Shown here in pieces: positions 8,603-16,423 of a stretch of 64,000 nt of DNA (positions within the stretch are counted from its first letter, which is position 1; the number at the start of each line of letters is the position of its first letter). The stretch covers positions 1 to 64,000 of the forward strand of contig JAFECS010000011.1 of NCBI GenBank assembly GCA_018241965.1, in the 5' to 3' direction. Position numbers and translations under genes: made by a program. The notes under the pieces were generated by a model. It saw only the letters and a program-made list of their open reading frames with translations. It was not told where the DNA came from and did not search any database. The DNA comes from Pseudomonadota bacterium. GTDB taxonomy: Bacteria; Pseudomonadota; Gammaproteobacteria; Berkiellales; Berkiellaceae.

Positions 8603-8611
8603 TGCTATAGT
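8603..8611 (+). promoter_or_regulatory. Extended -10 promoter element for the 8661 gene
   Basis: TGCTATAGT matches the extended -10 consensus TGnTATAAT with one change and lies about 50 bases before the ATG at 8661. No good -35 is visible; the repeat arm occupies that place. Confidence 0.4.
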
Positions 8612-8660
8612 AGGGCCCATATTTTATGTCTATGTTATACAACTAAAATTTGAGGTGAAC

Positions 8661-9389
8661 ATGTTAGGTTTGGCCCCACAGTTGCCAGAAGGTCTTGTTG
8701 AAATTTCTGATGATTTTATTAAAGCCAAGGAGTTATTTCATATTCTGACAGGCATTGAACCTCGTTATTCTGAAGAAACATTTGCACAAACCGCGGGCGT
8801 TAAATCAAAAGGCGCCCATCTGCGTTTTATTTTTGAAAGCAAAGATAAATTCTATGATAAAACCCGAGCTTTGCTTCAGTTAATGGGTATTCAACATACT
8901 GAAACGTACACTTGTTTAGAGCCACGCAAAGGTAAAGCCATTACTGAATTATATATTTGCGTAACGCAAGATCAATTTAAACGTCTGATAAGCTTTTTCG
9001 AACCTGGCGCTACGATGAGTAAATCTTTAACACCAGCGCATAAAATTAAATCAACTTCACATTCAAATATAGATGCTTCTGTCATGGACATTTTGTTTGA
9101 TCCTCACCTATTTGAAGCGATAGAAAGTAGAAATAGGAAAAAACATCCTTTAGAGGGTATTTTAAAGTATTTTGCAGAGCTCATCTTGAAATCTGCCCCT
9201 TGTTTTTCACTACTTGCCCAACAAGGCATAAAATACGAGCCCTATGTTGATTTAAGTGTTGATGAAACCGAAAAAACAGTTTCACCAACAATCACTTTTG
9301 CCTATAGTGCAGCGGGCAATACTCAGAAAAGTCCTCCTCTTCCTGTTTCTCAAGACGCCAAAGAAAAACACCTACACAAACCACAATAA
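8661..9389 (+). CDS. Uncharacterised protein
   Basis: 242 residues from the ATG at 8661, which has GAGGTGA 3-4 bases upstream; the open frame extends further upstream but through the promoter region. The protein begins MLGLAPQLPEGLVEI, is of mixed helix and strand, has no signal peptide or membrane segment, and ends in a polar Lys/His-rich tail. No recognised domain. A strong terminator follows its stop by about 10 bases, so it is a single-gene unit. Function unknown. Confidence 0.6.
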   Translation: MLGLAPQLPEGLVEISDDFIKAKELFHILTGIEPRYSEETFAQTAGVKSKGAHLRFIFESKDKFYDKTRALLQLMGIQHTETYTCLEPRKGKAITELYICVTQDQFKRLISFFEPGATMSKSLTPAHKIKSTSHSNIDASVMDILFDPHLFEAIESRNRKKHPLEGILKYFAELILKSAPCFSLLAQQGIKYEPYVDLSVDETEKTVSPTITFAYSAAGNTQKSPPLPVSQDAKEKHLHKPQ

Positions 9390-9398
9390 AATTAATTT

Positions 9399-9424
9399 GA
9401 GCCCCATTCAATGGGGCTCTTTTC
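9399..9424 (+). terminator. Rho-independent terminator
   Basis: GAGCCCCAT, a 3-base loop, then ATGGGGCTC and TTTT form a compact 9-bp stem with U-tract just after the 8661-9389 gene. It also separates that gene from the convergent one at 9439. Confidence 0.85.
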
Positions 9425-9438
9425 AAACAATCAATAAA

Positions 9439-9696
9439 CTAATAAGTATTCGAACTTTTTTCTTGATAACTTTTATCGGTATCGTTCTCGTCTTTTGCTC
9501 GAAACTTTTCAATAAATGATATTTGTTGTTCTGGACTCATTTCAGAAAATACAATAGCATCTCGCCGACCTTTCCTTTGGGCAGCTAAAAATGCTTCTTG
9601 CTCCTGCGTATCCATAGTTTCCTGTTTTTCTATCCTTTCTTTTTCTTCTTTTAATTGTTCAGCGGCTTCGTTAAATTTTGGACCTAAATTTGCCAT
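9439..9696 (-). CDS. Small charged uncharacterised protein
   Basis: 85 residues from the ATG at 9696, chosen because AAAGGT lies about 8 bases upstream; the longer open frame adds an unlikely Phe/Tyr-rich stretch with no site. The protein is very rich in Glu, Gln and Lys (AAEQLKEEKERIEKQE) and reads as a helical, probably coiled-coil peptide ending in a flexible tail. No homologue recognised. It converges on the 8661 gene. Moderate confidence that it is expressed. Confidence 0.5.
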   Translation of the reverse strand: MANLGPKFNEAAEQLKEEKERIEKQETMDTQEQEAFLAAQRKGRRDAIVFSEMSPEQQISFIEKFRAKDENDTDKSYQEKSSNTY

Positions 9697-9796
9697 AGTT
9701 AATACCTTTATGTTTAAAAAATATGAAAATGAATAATAGCAATTAACTAAAAAGCTGAAAGCCATAAATAATCTTTTTTGGTGTATATACTATCTT

Positions 9797-9846
9797 ACGG
9801 GATATCTTACGGGACACCCACTTTAAAAAACTTCCGTGGATGTCCC
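9797..9846. repeat. REP-like repeat, copy 4
   Basis: CTTACGGGATATCTTACGGGACACCCACTTTAA is read in two overlapping feet, followed by CCGTGGATGTCCC. The left foot is duplicated (TTACGGGA twice). Lies between 9696 and the FGE-like gene stop at 9859. Confidence 0.8.
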
Positions 9847-9858
9847 ATAAACATGTAT

Positions 9859-10731
9859 TTAGGAAGGTTTCACTAATCTAAAACCAATATGAGATGCACC
9901 CAAATCAGGTGATTGCCCACGTCTTGCGCTTGCATTATTACTTTCGCAATTTTTTTTATGACATCCTTTGACAACACGTTTTTGTGCAAATGCATCATGC
10001 GGATCAAAACTTTCCGAGGGCCCTGTTGGGTTTTCACAGAGTGCCAACAATGCATTATCGCTGTGGTTGATTTCACTATACCAATCGTTCGTCCATTCAA
10101 ACACATGTTGAGAAATGAACCCAGAACGAACAGCATATTCCCACTCGGCTTCAGTGGCTAATCGCTTGCCTGCCCATTTGGCATAGGCATTAGCATCCTC
10201 CCAAGAAATATGCACAACTGGATGATCTTCTTTACCTTTAATATCGCTGTCTTTGCCAAGCGGGGCGCGCCAATAAGCACCTGGTGTCCATCGCCACCAA
10301 GCAGTTTTAGTATACAAAACGCTTGTCTGCGCAGGAGGCGATAAGACAAGTGAACCCGGAGTCTCTGAACTGTCATCTGTAGTGGGTGTCCCACGAGGAA
10401 GTTGTTTTTTAATTTGGTTCCAATCCGGTTTGCGCTCTGCTGAAGTGATATAACCTGTTGCTTTCACAAATTGTTCAAATTCTGCGTTGGTTACCGGATG
10501 ATCATCCATCCAAAATCCTGTCATCTTAACACTATGAGCAGGTCTTTCATTGGGCAAGCTATGGGCAGCGTTTGTTCCCATGGTAAATGTACCACCTGGG
10601 ATCCAAATCATTCCTTTAGAAGATTTAATGGCTTGGGGAATTTGCTGCGTATAAAAATAACCAAATGCACCTACACAGCATCCAGTTAAAAGTACGAGTA
10701 CCCAACGATTTCCTACCTGAAGATTTCCCAT
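9859..10731 (-). CDS. Formylglycine-generating-enzyme (SUMF1/FGE-sulfatase) family protein, internally shortened
   Basis: 290 residues. A hydrophobic N-terminal segment (VLVLLTGCCVGAFGYFY, about residues 12-28) looks like a signal anchor. The FGE-sulfatase pattern follows: WIPGGTFTMGT, FWMDDHPVTNAEFEQFV, WWRWTPGAYWR, HPVVHISWEDANAYAKWAGKR, TEAEWEYA and the end motif HIGFRLV. Two cysteines spaced C-x4-C (GCHKKNC) match the active-site pair of aerobic FGE. Between AEWEYA and VFEWTNDWY, however, only about 10 residues remain where the family normally has about 50 (the RGG...PWG...N...DG part), and 3-4 residues before the Cys pair are missing. A REP arm lies in frame at 10381-10396 (RGTPTT). It may be a reduced or inactive relative. 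No sulfatase is nearby. Confidence 0.82.
   Translation of the reverse strand: MGNLQVGNRWVLVLLTGCCVGAFGYFYTQQIPQAIKSSKGMIWIPGGTFTMGTNAAHSLPNERPAHSVKMTGFWMDDHPVTNAEFEQFVKATGYITSAERKPDWNQIKKQLPRGTPTTDDSSETPGSLVLSPPAQTSVLYTKTAWWRWTPGAYWRAPLGKDSDIKGKEDHPVVHISWEDANAYAKWAGKRLATEAEWEYAVRSGFISQHVFEWTNDWYSEINHSDNALLALCENPTGPSESFDPHDAFAQKRVVKGCHKKNCESNNASARRGQSPDLGASHIGFRLVKPS
10381..10396. repeat. REP-like half-site inside the FGE-like gene, copy 5
   Basis: AGTGGGTGTCCCACG lies within the coding sequence and reads in frame as R-G-T-P-T on the leftward strand, in a loop that is variable in this family. Confidence 0.75.
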
Positions 10732-10829
10732 GCATCCCTGCTAAACTCAAATCAACCTCTTAAGATTAGTCGAGGACCTGATTAACCCCAAAAGAAAGCG
10801 ACTATTCGCTGAACTATTTTACAGATCTT

Positions 10830-10906
10830 TACGGGACACCCACTGTAAACTTATCTGCAATTTGAGAGCTTCACGGGGCACCCACTACAAAACCTATCTG
10901 CAGTTT
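10830..10906. repeat. Tandem REP-like copies, copy 6
   Basis: Two direct copies about 45 bases apart: ACGGGACACCCACTGTAA with TTATCTGCAATTT, then ACGGGGCACCCACTACAA with CTATCTGCAGTTT. The second copy supplies the stop codon and last residues of the leftward gene at 10894. Confidence 0.8.
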
Positions 10907-11475
10907 GCGGTTCCATCATCTTTAGTAGAACTAAGTGCCTTAAAAGGAACTTCTATTGATTCCTGCATTTTTGAATTCTTAAACCGTAATTTGAGTGGCG
11001 CGATAAAAGTACAAGTAATTCTTTTTGGCCTTTTCTCAGTAGCTATGCTCGCTTCCAACTTTGCCAATGCTTCCGTTAGCTTTCCCTTTTGATAAACCAA
11101 ATAGGCATAATAGATTTCATCGATTTTACCAATGACTTTCTGAAGATATTCTTCCACGGGAGGATTGGAATCGAGAAATTCAACCATAGAATATCCATGA
11201 CTTGCCTTCATATGATTAAAGGCAATAATATAGTCATCCATTAATGATGAATCTGCATCGTCACTTTGCAATAATTTTTTCAAGAGCTCTGAAATGCGTT
11301 TAACTCGTTTGTCATGTTTTGGATTTATAGCCAAAAAATCTTCAAAATCTTCATTTCTTGTCATAGTTGAACCTAAAAATTCTTCCATTTCAATCATATG
11401 CTCAACCAATTCTTCTGTAGATTTCTCAAAAATTGCCATTGGGGATTCTTCAGTTTGACTGGCACCGCGCATCAT
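10894..11475 (-). CDS. Uncharacterised helical protein, tail encoded by a REP-like repeat
   Basis: 193 residues, starting MMRGASQTEESPMAIF; AAGAG lies about 10 bases before the ATG, and a second possible start is the Met13 codon. The chain is almost all helix and acidic in the first half (EELVEHMIEMEEF), basic near the end (KRPKRITCTFIAPLKLRFKN, read in pieces). No signal peptide, membrane segment or known domain. The last five codons and the stop lie in the second copy of a REP-like direct repeat, so the original C-terminus may have been replaced. Function unknown. Confidence 0.6.
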   Translation of the reverse strand: MMRGASQTEESPMAIFEKSTEELVEHMIEMEEFLGSTMTRNEDFEDFLAINPKHDKRVKRISELLKKLLQSDDADSSLMDDYIIAFNHMKASHGYSMVEFLDSNPPVEEYLQKVIGKIDEIYYAYLVYQKGKLTEALAKLEASIATEKRPKRITCTFIAPLKLRFKNSKMQESIEVPFKALSSTKDDGTANCR

Positions 11476-11839
11476 AAAACTAAACTCTTATAATTAAAAA
11501 ATGCAGCATACTAAAAAGAATTTAAAACACGTAGACCGTTTAGCCATTTATTGACGACGTTTGTCTTTTCAATAATTTTTTACAACACTAACAAGTGAGT
11601 TGCTGAACTTATATTTTAAAAGATTTTGCGGTTAATTTGCGGGACACCCACTTTAAGAATAAGAGAGGATTTCCCGTATTTATTGAAGTGGATGTCCTCT
11701 AAGATACCTTGAGGCATTGTCTTTTAGCTTCATTTGGAGTAATTGTTAAGTATACCGCTCAAAAAATTGGACGGTTGTAATCAAAGTTCATGCATTTCCA
11801 GTTTTACTTCATTGATTTAAAACAGTGGAGAAAAGCATC
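11476..11839. other. Gap between divergent genes holding one REP-like copy
   Basis: Contains the REP-like copy at 11640-11699. The flanks are AT-rich and must carry the promoters of the 10894-11475 gene (leftward) and the 11840 gene (rightward). I see no RNA gene or open frame of note. Confidence 0.55.
11640..11699. repeat. REP-like repeat, copy 7
   Basis: CGGGACACCCACTTTAA at the left and TTGAAGTGGATGTCC at the right form an inverted pair around a loop that itself contains ATTTCCCGTATTT. The right arm carries the GTGGATGTCC variant also common near the RAYT gene. Confidence 0.8.
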
Positions 11840-13081
11840 ATGCCAAAGCCAAAAACACTCTCGCTGCTTAAAAAAACACCTCATGCCAAAATATTTCAAA
11901 CAGACAATTTCAAAGATGGTTTATATTTTATTGAAAAATATAAAGCTATTTTTAAAAAAATATTGGCATTGTTTGACATAGATAATACCGTGCTAAGTTA
12001 TAGGCACACTTTGGGCACTGATCAATGGTTTGATTTTGATTTTAATGAGTTCATGAAAAAAGGTAAAACAGCAGATCAAGCCAAAGAGACTACGCTTTCT
12101 TTATATTTAGACTTTGTCAAAAAAATTCATGCAGAAGATGTTTATGCCGTAGAAGAAGATACCCCAGAAATGATCAGAAAAATTCAAGCCATGGGAATAG
12201 ATGCGCTTGCTTTAACCAGTAGAGGTTCCTATTTACTGGAAGTAACTAAAGAACAACTGCAACGTTTTGAAATTGATTTTAACAAAGGAACATATCAAGG
12301 CTCAAAAAAATTACTATCAAAAAGCCCTGAAGGAATTTTTACTAACGGGATGATCTTAACTGGTGGCAGTCACAAAGGAGAAGGACTTTTTGAATCTTTG
12401 GCAGATTTCTCTCAATGCCCTGAATTTATGCTCATGTGGGATGACAGATTAAGTAATTTAGAAAAAGTACAAGCCTCCATAGAGCAATATAATACCCAAA
12501 AGGAACAAGAAGCGAAAACAAGCGGAACCAAATTTACGCCAATTAAATTTATTGGCTTACGATACAGCAAATTGGATCATCTGTGTAGCGCATTAAAACC
12601 TGAAGTGGTAGCACTTCAAGAAAAATATTTTAATCGAATTTTATCCGATGAACATGCGGCGATTATTGCCAATGCAGAGCAAAAGAAATTACGTCGCAAT
12701 TATGTAGACATTGATTACCAACCACAAAAAGACACCGTCATTATCTCTATCTGCAAAACGGACACATATGCAGTTTTAAAAAACATTGAACCTAATATAG
12801 AAAATTATCATATTATAGGTTCAATAAAATCTTTTAACCAAAAGGCAAAATTGGCTTGGCAATTTAAATTTACTGTAGCTGAATTTCAAGAATTGTTCCA
12901 TAAATTAAGCCAACATGGGTTGATTGAACCTTCTCAATTTGATGTGCTAAATCCTATATTTTGCAAAAACACGGTGCTTACTTTCCAGTTTGAGCAACAT
13001 GTTCACAAAAGTGAAAGTTCAGACAAACATGTTCCTCCTGTTCAAGGTAAATTGATGCAGACGCAGAGTACAATGTTGTAA
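11840..13081 (+). CDS. HAD-superfamily protein (DUF2608-like)
   Basis: 413 residues from the ATG at 11840, with GGAGAAAA 9 bases upstream; the open frame could also begin at a GTG 15 bases earlier. HAD motifs are visible: ALFDIDNTVL (about residue 43, the D-x-D nucleophile pair), LTSRG (motif II Thr/Ser) near 127 and MLMWDDRLSNLE (motif IV acidic pair) near 200. This order matches DUF2608 proteins seen in Legionella and Coxiella; they are presumed phosphatases. The second half (about 230-413) is a separate, unrecognised domain with an apparent repeated KTDTYAVLKNIEPN / KNTVLTFQFEQ strand pattern. No signal peptide. Stands alone. Confidence 0.78.
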   Translation: MPKPKTLSLLKKTPHAKIFQTDNFKDGLYFIEKYKAIFKKILALFDIDNTVLSYRHTLGTDQWFDFDFNEFMKKGKTADQAKETTLSLYLDFVKKIHAEDVYAVEEDTPEMIRKIQAMGIDALALTSRGSYLLEVTKEQLQRFEIDFNKGTYQGSKKLLSKSPEGIFTNGMILTGGSHKGEGLFESLADFSQCPEFMLMWDDRLSNLEKVQASIEQYNTQKEQEAKTSGTKFTPIKFIGLRYSKLDHLCSALKPEVVALQEKYFNRILSDEHAAIIANAEQKKLRRNYVDIDYQPQKDTVIISICKTDTYAVLKNIEPNIENYHIIGSIKSFNQKAKLAWQFKFTVAEFQELFHKLSQHGLIEPSQFDVLNPIFCKNTVLTFQFEQHVHKSESSDKHVPPVQGKLMQTQSTML

Positions 13082-13195
13082 CAAAAAGTTTGCAATGAGT
13101 TCTTCTGGCGTAAATGAGAAAAAATCATTGTAGTAAACTATTTATTAATATAGTATTTACAGCCTTCAAATCCCTCTCATTAATAAGAAAGCAAA

Positions 13196-14041
13196 ATGAG
13201 CAAAGCATTAATTGTATACGGTTACTATGATGAAGCAGACCATTATGGTGTCTTATTAACAGCCGCAAAAAAGCAACTCTCCGAAAGTGGTGTTTCTGAA
13301 ATTGAAGTTGTTAATACTTTTGAATTTACAAAAAAACATTTGCAAAATAACAAACATGATTTTACTGCACCTACGGCTGAATGGTTCAGAGGCCATCGTA
13401 CCCCTGAAAATGAGGCTCTTATTAAAGCCGAACAAGATAAAATTACTAGCGCAACACACATTATTTTCTTGTATCCCATTTGGTGGGAAACCTTACCCCC
13501 TTATATGATGCATTGGGTGTCAGAAGTATTTCGCTCTGTTTCTTTCCGCGTAGGCCAAGGTGGCGAAATTAACCCTCAATGGATTGGCGATAGAAAAGTA
13601 ATGATAATTACCACCGCGGGGTTTTCACAGGAAGTCCGTAGGGATTGTTTTAAAAAGTCACTGCCTTTAAATAATATAAAAGAACTAGAAGGTAAAGATC
13701 CCAGTGAAATCGATAAGTTAATGACCATGGCTCAAACTTATCCCCTGATGATGGCATTACAATATTCAGGTTTGAGTTATTCTGATCAATTGCATATTAG
13801 CGGCGTTGACAAAGGAGATCAGCCTGAAGTTGTAGCCCAAGTTGAGCAAGGTATTAAAACTTTTATAGGTCCCGAAGCCAAGGTCGAGTTAAAAGATCAA
13901 AAAGAAGAAATGGCAGAAAGTAAGGTCTTATTATTAAGCGGCGGGCCAAGTAAATCTTCGGGGACACCCACTGCAGATAAACCTACGGGGACACCCACTG
14001 CAGATATAGCAGATAAATCTGCACAAGTGCGATTCGTTTAA
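13196..14041 (+). CDS. NAD(P)H dehydrogenase (quinone)/flavodoxin-fold protein with REP-derived tail
   Basis: 281 residues. Residues 1-200 match the NQO1/KefF/MdaB flavodoxin-like fold (Flavodoxin_2): KALIVYGYYD starts strand 1 (with the FMN/FAD phosphate site), HIIFLYPIWWETLPPYMMHW is the flavin-contacting loop, and KVMIITTAGFS the next strand. Such enzymes reduce quinones by two electrons using NAD(P)H. Residues about 240-281 are a polar tail in which a 9-residue unit GTPTADKPT / GTPTADIAD repeats, encoded by two copies of the REP-like arm (27-bp period). The tail is outside the fold and is probably an expansion. AAGAAAG precedes the ATG. Confidence 0.82.
   Translation: MSKALIVYGYYDEADHYGVLLTAAKKQLSESGVSEIEVVNTFEFTKKHLQNNKHDFTAPTAEWFRGHRTPENEALIKAEQDKITSATHIIFLYPIWWETLPPYMMHWVSEVFRSVSFRVGQGGEINPQWIGDRKVMIITTAGFSQEVRRDCFKKSLPLNNIKELEGKDPSEIDKLMTMAQTYPLMMALQYSGLSYSDQLHISGVDKGDQPEVVAQVEQGIKTFIGPEAKVELKDQKEEMAESKVLLLSGGPSKSSGTPTADKPTGTPTADIADKSAQVRFV
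13959..14006 (+). repeat. Two in-frame REP-like arms inside a gene, copy 8
   Basis: CGGGGACACCCACTGCAGAT occurs at 13959 and again at 13986, a 27-bp period (nine codons). Both lie in the last 30 codons of the quinone-oxidoreductase-like gene. Confidence 0.9.
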
Positions 14042-14129
14042 ATTGTTTCGGGGAATGCCGCGCATATTGAACTTTTTTAAACCTCACCCCTCTAAACATC
14101 AAACATAATCTTATCAGGAGACTATTGTT

Positions 14130-14318
14130 ATGATGTTTTTTGGGAATAGGTCTCTACTGTATTATGCTGTTGTTTTAGCCATTGCTGCGGTCATTATCGG
14201 TTATTTAGGCTTTGGTGGGCTTGCTGGTGCTCTATCTGATATAGCAAGAATTCTTTTTTATGTGTTTATCTTGCTGTTTATACTATCGTTGGTAGCGCAT
14301 ATTGTTTATAAAAAGTAA
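14130..14318 (+). CDS. DUF1328 (YtjA-like) small membrane protein
   Basis: 62 residues with two hydrophobic segments (YYAVVLAIAAVIIGYLGFG, about 10-28, and IARILFYVFILLFILSLVAH, about 38-57). The pattern FGFxGLAGALSDIAR between them is typical of DUF1328/UPF0391 proteins, which are small inner-membrane proteins of unknown role, often stress-induced. Length matches the family (about 55-65). CAGGAGA lies 8 bases before the first of two adjacent ATGs; either may be used. Single gene. Confidence 0.85.
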   Translation: MMFFGNRSLLYYAVVLAIAAVIIGYLGFGGLAGALSDIARILFYVFILLFILSLVAHIVYKK

Positions 14319-14468
14319 AAAATTATTCAACACCAATATAAAATTATGACACGATAATTTAGCCTATTTTCATTAAATCTGAGAATTCACGCCATTAATC
14401 CTTTTATGATTGAAGGATCTTTATTTGCTTTAATAGAATAAGAAAAATACTGTTCTTTGGAGCAAATC

Positions 14469-16253
14469 ATGAAATCTGGGAGCCTACCCAATTTATTTTT
14501 TTCCTCGGCACAAGCAAAGATAGACCCAAATGATCTTGCGACATACGTTGATCCTTATACTCTCCAACAACATATTCCAGGGCAACTTTTATCCCAAGCT
14601 TCCTTAAATTATGTTCGCAAAAAACAAATTATGCACAAAATGGCATCTGCTACAAAGCTTATTAATCAGTATTTTCCTTCTAAAAGTAGTGATCCCTCAA
14701 GCCCTTTAGAGTTTCCTGTGGTGATAGGCAGAAATGGCGAAGCCATTGTTATATACGAAAAAAATAAATTAGGCGGTGGCGCTTATGGTGAAGTCTTTAT
14801 AGGCATGAATTTAGACACTGGCAAAGTACATGCAATCAAATACCAAAATGCTAAAACCTCGAATGAAAAAGCTGTCGTTGAACATGAAGAAAACGTATTA
14901 GCTGGGTTGAATAGATTAATTGATGCTATCGTTATTTCACAAAATGGGCGTTCCTTGATTACTCAAGAGTATATTGAAGGCGAAAACTTACGAGTATATA
15001 AGAATAGCGAATATAATGATCCTCCAACGGAACATGATTTTGCAGAAAAATGCGAAATTGCCATTCAATTACTACAGAGATTACATGAATTACATACTAA
15101 AGAATATACCGACAAAACCGGAAAACAACAAAAAGGCTTTGTGCATCGAGATGTTAAACTAGACAATGCCATTTGGGATGGCAAAAAATTACAGTTAATT
15201 GATTTTGGTGAAACAAGACCTTTAGATGAAAATGCTCAATGCATAACAAGGCATGGCGGCGGAACCATGTATGCTTTGGCGCCTGAGCTGGTATTTTCTT
15301 TTGGTGAATTAATTTATACCCCTGCAACCGATATGTACGCTGCTGGTATTTTTATTGCAGAGTTGGTTTCTAAAGAAAAAACATTAGGCTTAAATTCTTT
15401 TGAAGAAATCGAGCATATCGGTGCACTTGATGCACAGCGTGATGAAATTAAGCACAAACAAACTCATAACCCCTGCGCCGTCAAAGCCGTTGCACCTTTA
15501 ATGGAGCGAAAGGCAAAAGATGTTTTTACTGACGACCTTCAAAAAGAAACGGTAAGAGCCGAGTTTAATCAACTCATAAGAAGTATGTGTGATGTTCAAA
15601 GCAAAAATCGTCCCGACTTCCTGGTAGCCATCAGCATTTTAAAAGAAATCAAATCTAAATTACCTAAGCCTTTAACACCGCAACGCAAAGCACTGCTTGC
15701 TGAAATTGACGTCCTTAAAAAATTGGGCGAAAGCTTAAAAGAGATGGTTTTAGAGCAAAGACAAAACAAGCTAAAATCTTCAGGAATACATAGCACCCCA
15801 CTGGATCGATGCCAACAACAAGAATGTATTAAAAGCTTTTTAGCGATCTCTGCGTTGCTGCAAACATATTATAAAGAAATTAATAGATCCCTTCTACACC
15901 GCCCTTCACGGCATAGTAACAGTAAAAGAACCATTCTCATGAACTACGCGGATCGTTTATTACACAAAATACATACTATACTCTTTAAAAATACGATTGA
16001 AGCAGATGATATTTTAGAGGTAAGTATCGCTTTTGCTAAAATCCGAGGAAAAGTATATGCTCGTGGCCTGCATCATGTGACTGATACTGAGAAAACAACT
16101 AAAACAGGATATAGCAAGAAGCTAGATTTAATTTTAGTTAAAGCTGAAGAATTACTCGTTGTGCTATTAAAGTCAACGCCAGATTTTAAAAAGGCAATGG
16201 ATAAATATGTTTCCAAAAAAGAGAAGTATTTATCAAAGGCTAAGGCAAGGTAA
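14469..16253 (+). CDS. Eukaryotic-type Ser/Thr protein kinase
   Basis: 594 residues from the ATG at 14469, which has GGAG 6 bases upstream (a TTG 12 bases earlier is less likely). A Hanks-type kinase domain spans about 95-390: Gly-rich loop LGGGAYGEV (101-109), Lys124 in HAIKYQ, catalytic HRDVKLDN (226-233) and DFG (245-247), then APE at GGTMYALAPE. All catalytic residues are present, so it should be active. The first 90 residues and the last 200 (Lys-rich helices) have no known domain; no membrane segment. Single gene with no phosphatase partner nearby. An effector role in a host is possible but not shown. A REP-like copy follows 5 bases past the stop. Confidence 0.9.
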   Translation: MKSGSLPNLFFSSAQAKIDPNDLATYVDPYTLQQHIPGQLLSQASLNYVRKKQIMHKMASATKLINQYFPSKSSDPSSPLEFPVVIGRNGEAIVIYEKNKLGGGAYGEVFIGMNLDTGKVHAIKYQNAKTSNEKAVVEHEENVLAGLNRLIDAIVISQNGRSLITQEYIEGENLRVYKNSEYNDPPTEHDFAEKCEIAIQLLQRLHELHTKEYTDKTGKQQKGFVHRDVKLDNAIWDGKKLQLIDFGETRPLDENAQCITRHGGGTMYALAPELVFSFGELIYTPATDMYAAGIFIAELVSKEKTLGLNSFEEIEHIGALDAQRDEIKHKQTHNPCAVKAVAPLMERKAKDVFTDDLQKETVRAEFNQLIRSMCDVQSKNRPDFLVAISILKEIKSKLPKPLTPQRKALLAEIDVLKKLGESLKEMVLEQRQNKLKSSGIHSTPLDRCQQQECIKSFLAISALLQTYYKEINRSLLHRPSRHSNSKRTILMNYADRLLHKIHTILFKNTIEADDILEVSIAFAKIRGKVYARGLHHVTDTEKTTKTGYSKKLDLILVKAEELLVVLLKSTPDFKKAMDKYVSKKEKYLSKAKAR

Positions 16254-16257
16254 TGTT

Positions 16258-16311
16258 CCGGGACATCCACCATAGAGATTCAGCAACGATGTTCAAGGGA
16301 CATCCACCGTA
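16258..16311. repeat. REP-like direct repeats downstream of the RAYT gene, copy 9
   Basis: CGGGACATCCACCATA and AAGGGACATCCACCGTA are direct copies about 36 bases apart, both of the GGGACATCCAC subtype. They lie between the kinase stop and the 3' end of the leftward transposase gene. Confidence 0.85.
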
Positions 16312-16423
16312 TATATTCAATAAAATTTTTTTAAGTTAGTAATTGGAAAGTTATTTGGAGTGGTTGCCATATAGATCTAGGCTTTAAGTTGATTTTTTAT
16401 TCAAGAATGGAGCAATTAGAGAC

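Larger units (their letters stand above)
8106..8660. other. Long AT-rich gap between divergent genes
   Basis: No convincing gene. A short rightward open frame here is AT-rich and runs through the repeat. The gap must hold promoters for the leftward gene at 8105 and the rightward gene at 8661, and it contains a wide REP-like inverted pair (8500-8591) and an extended -10 box (8603-8611). The rest (8106-8500) shows nothing I can name. Confidence 0.6.

Noticed and set aside
8398..8610. Rightward 70-residue open frame in the 8106-8660 gap
   Set aside because: Its codons run through a REP-like inverted pair and the composition is not protein-like.
9256..9519. Rightward frame overlapping the end of the 8661 gene
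   Set aside because: It crosses a strong terminator and the opposite gene at 9439, and lacks a ribosome site.
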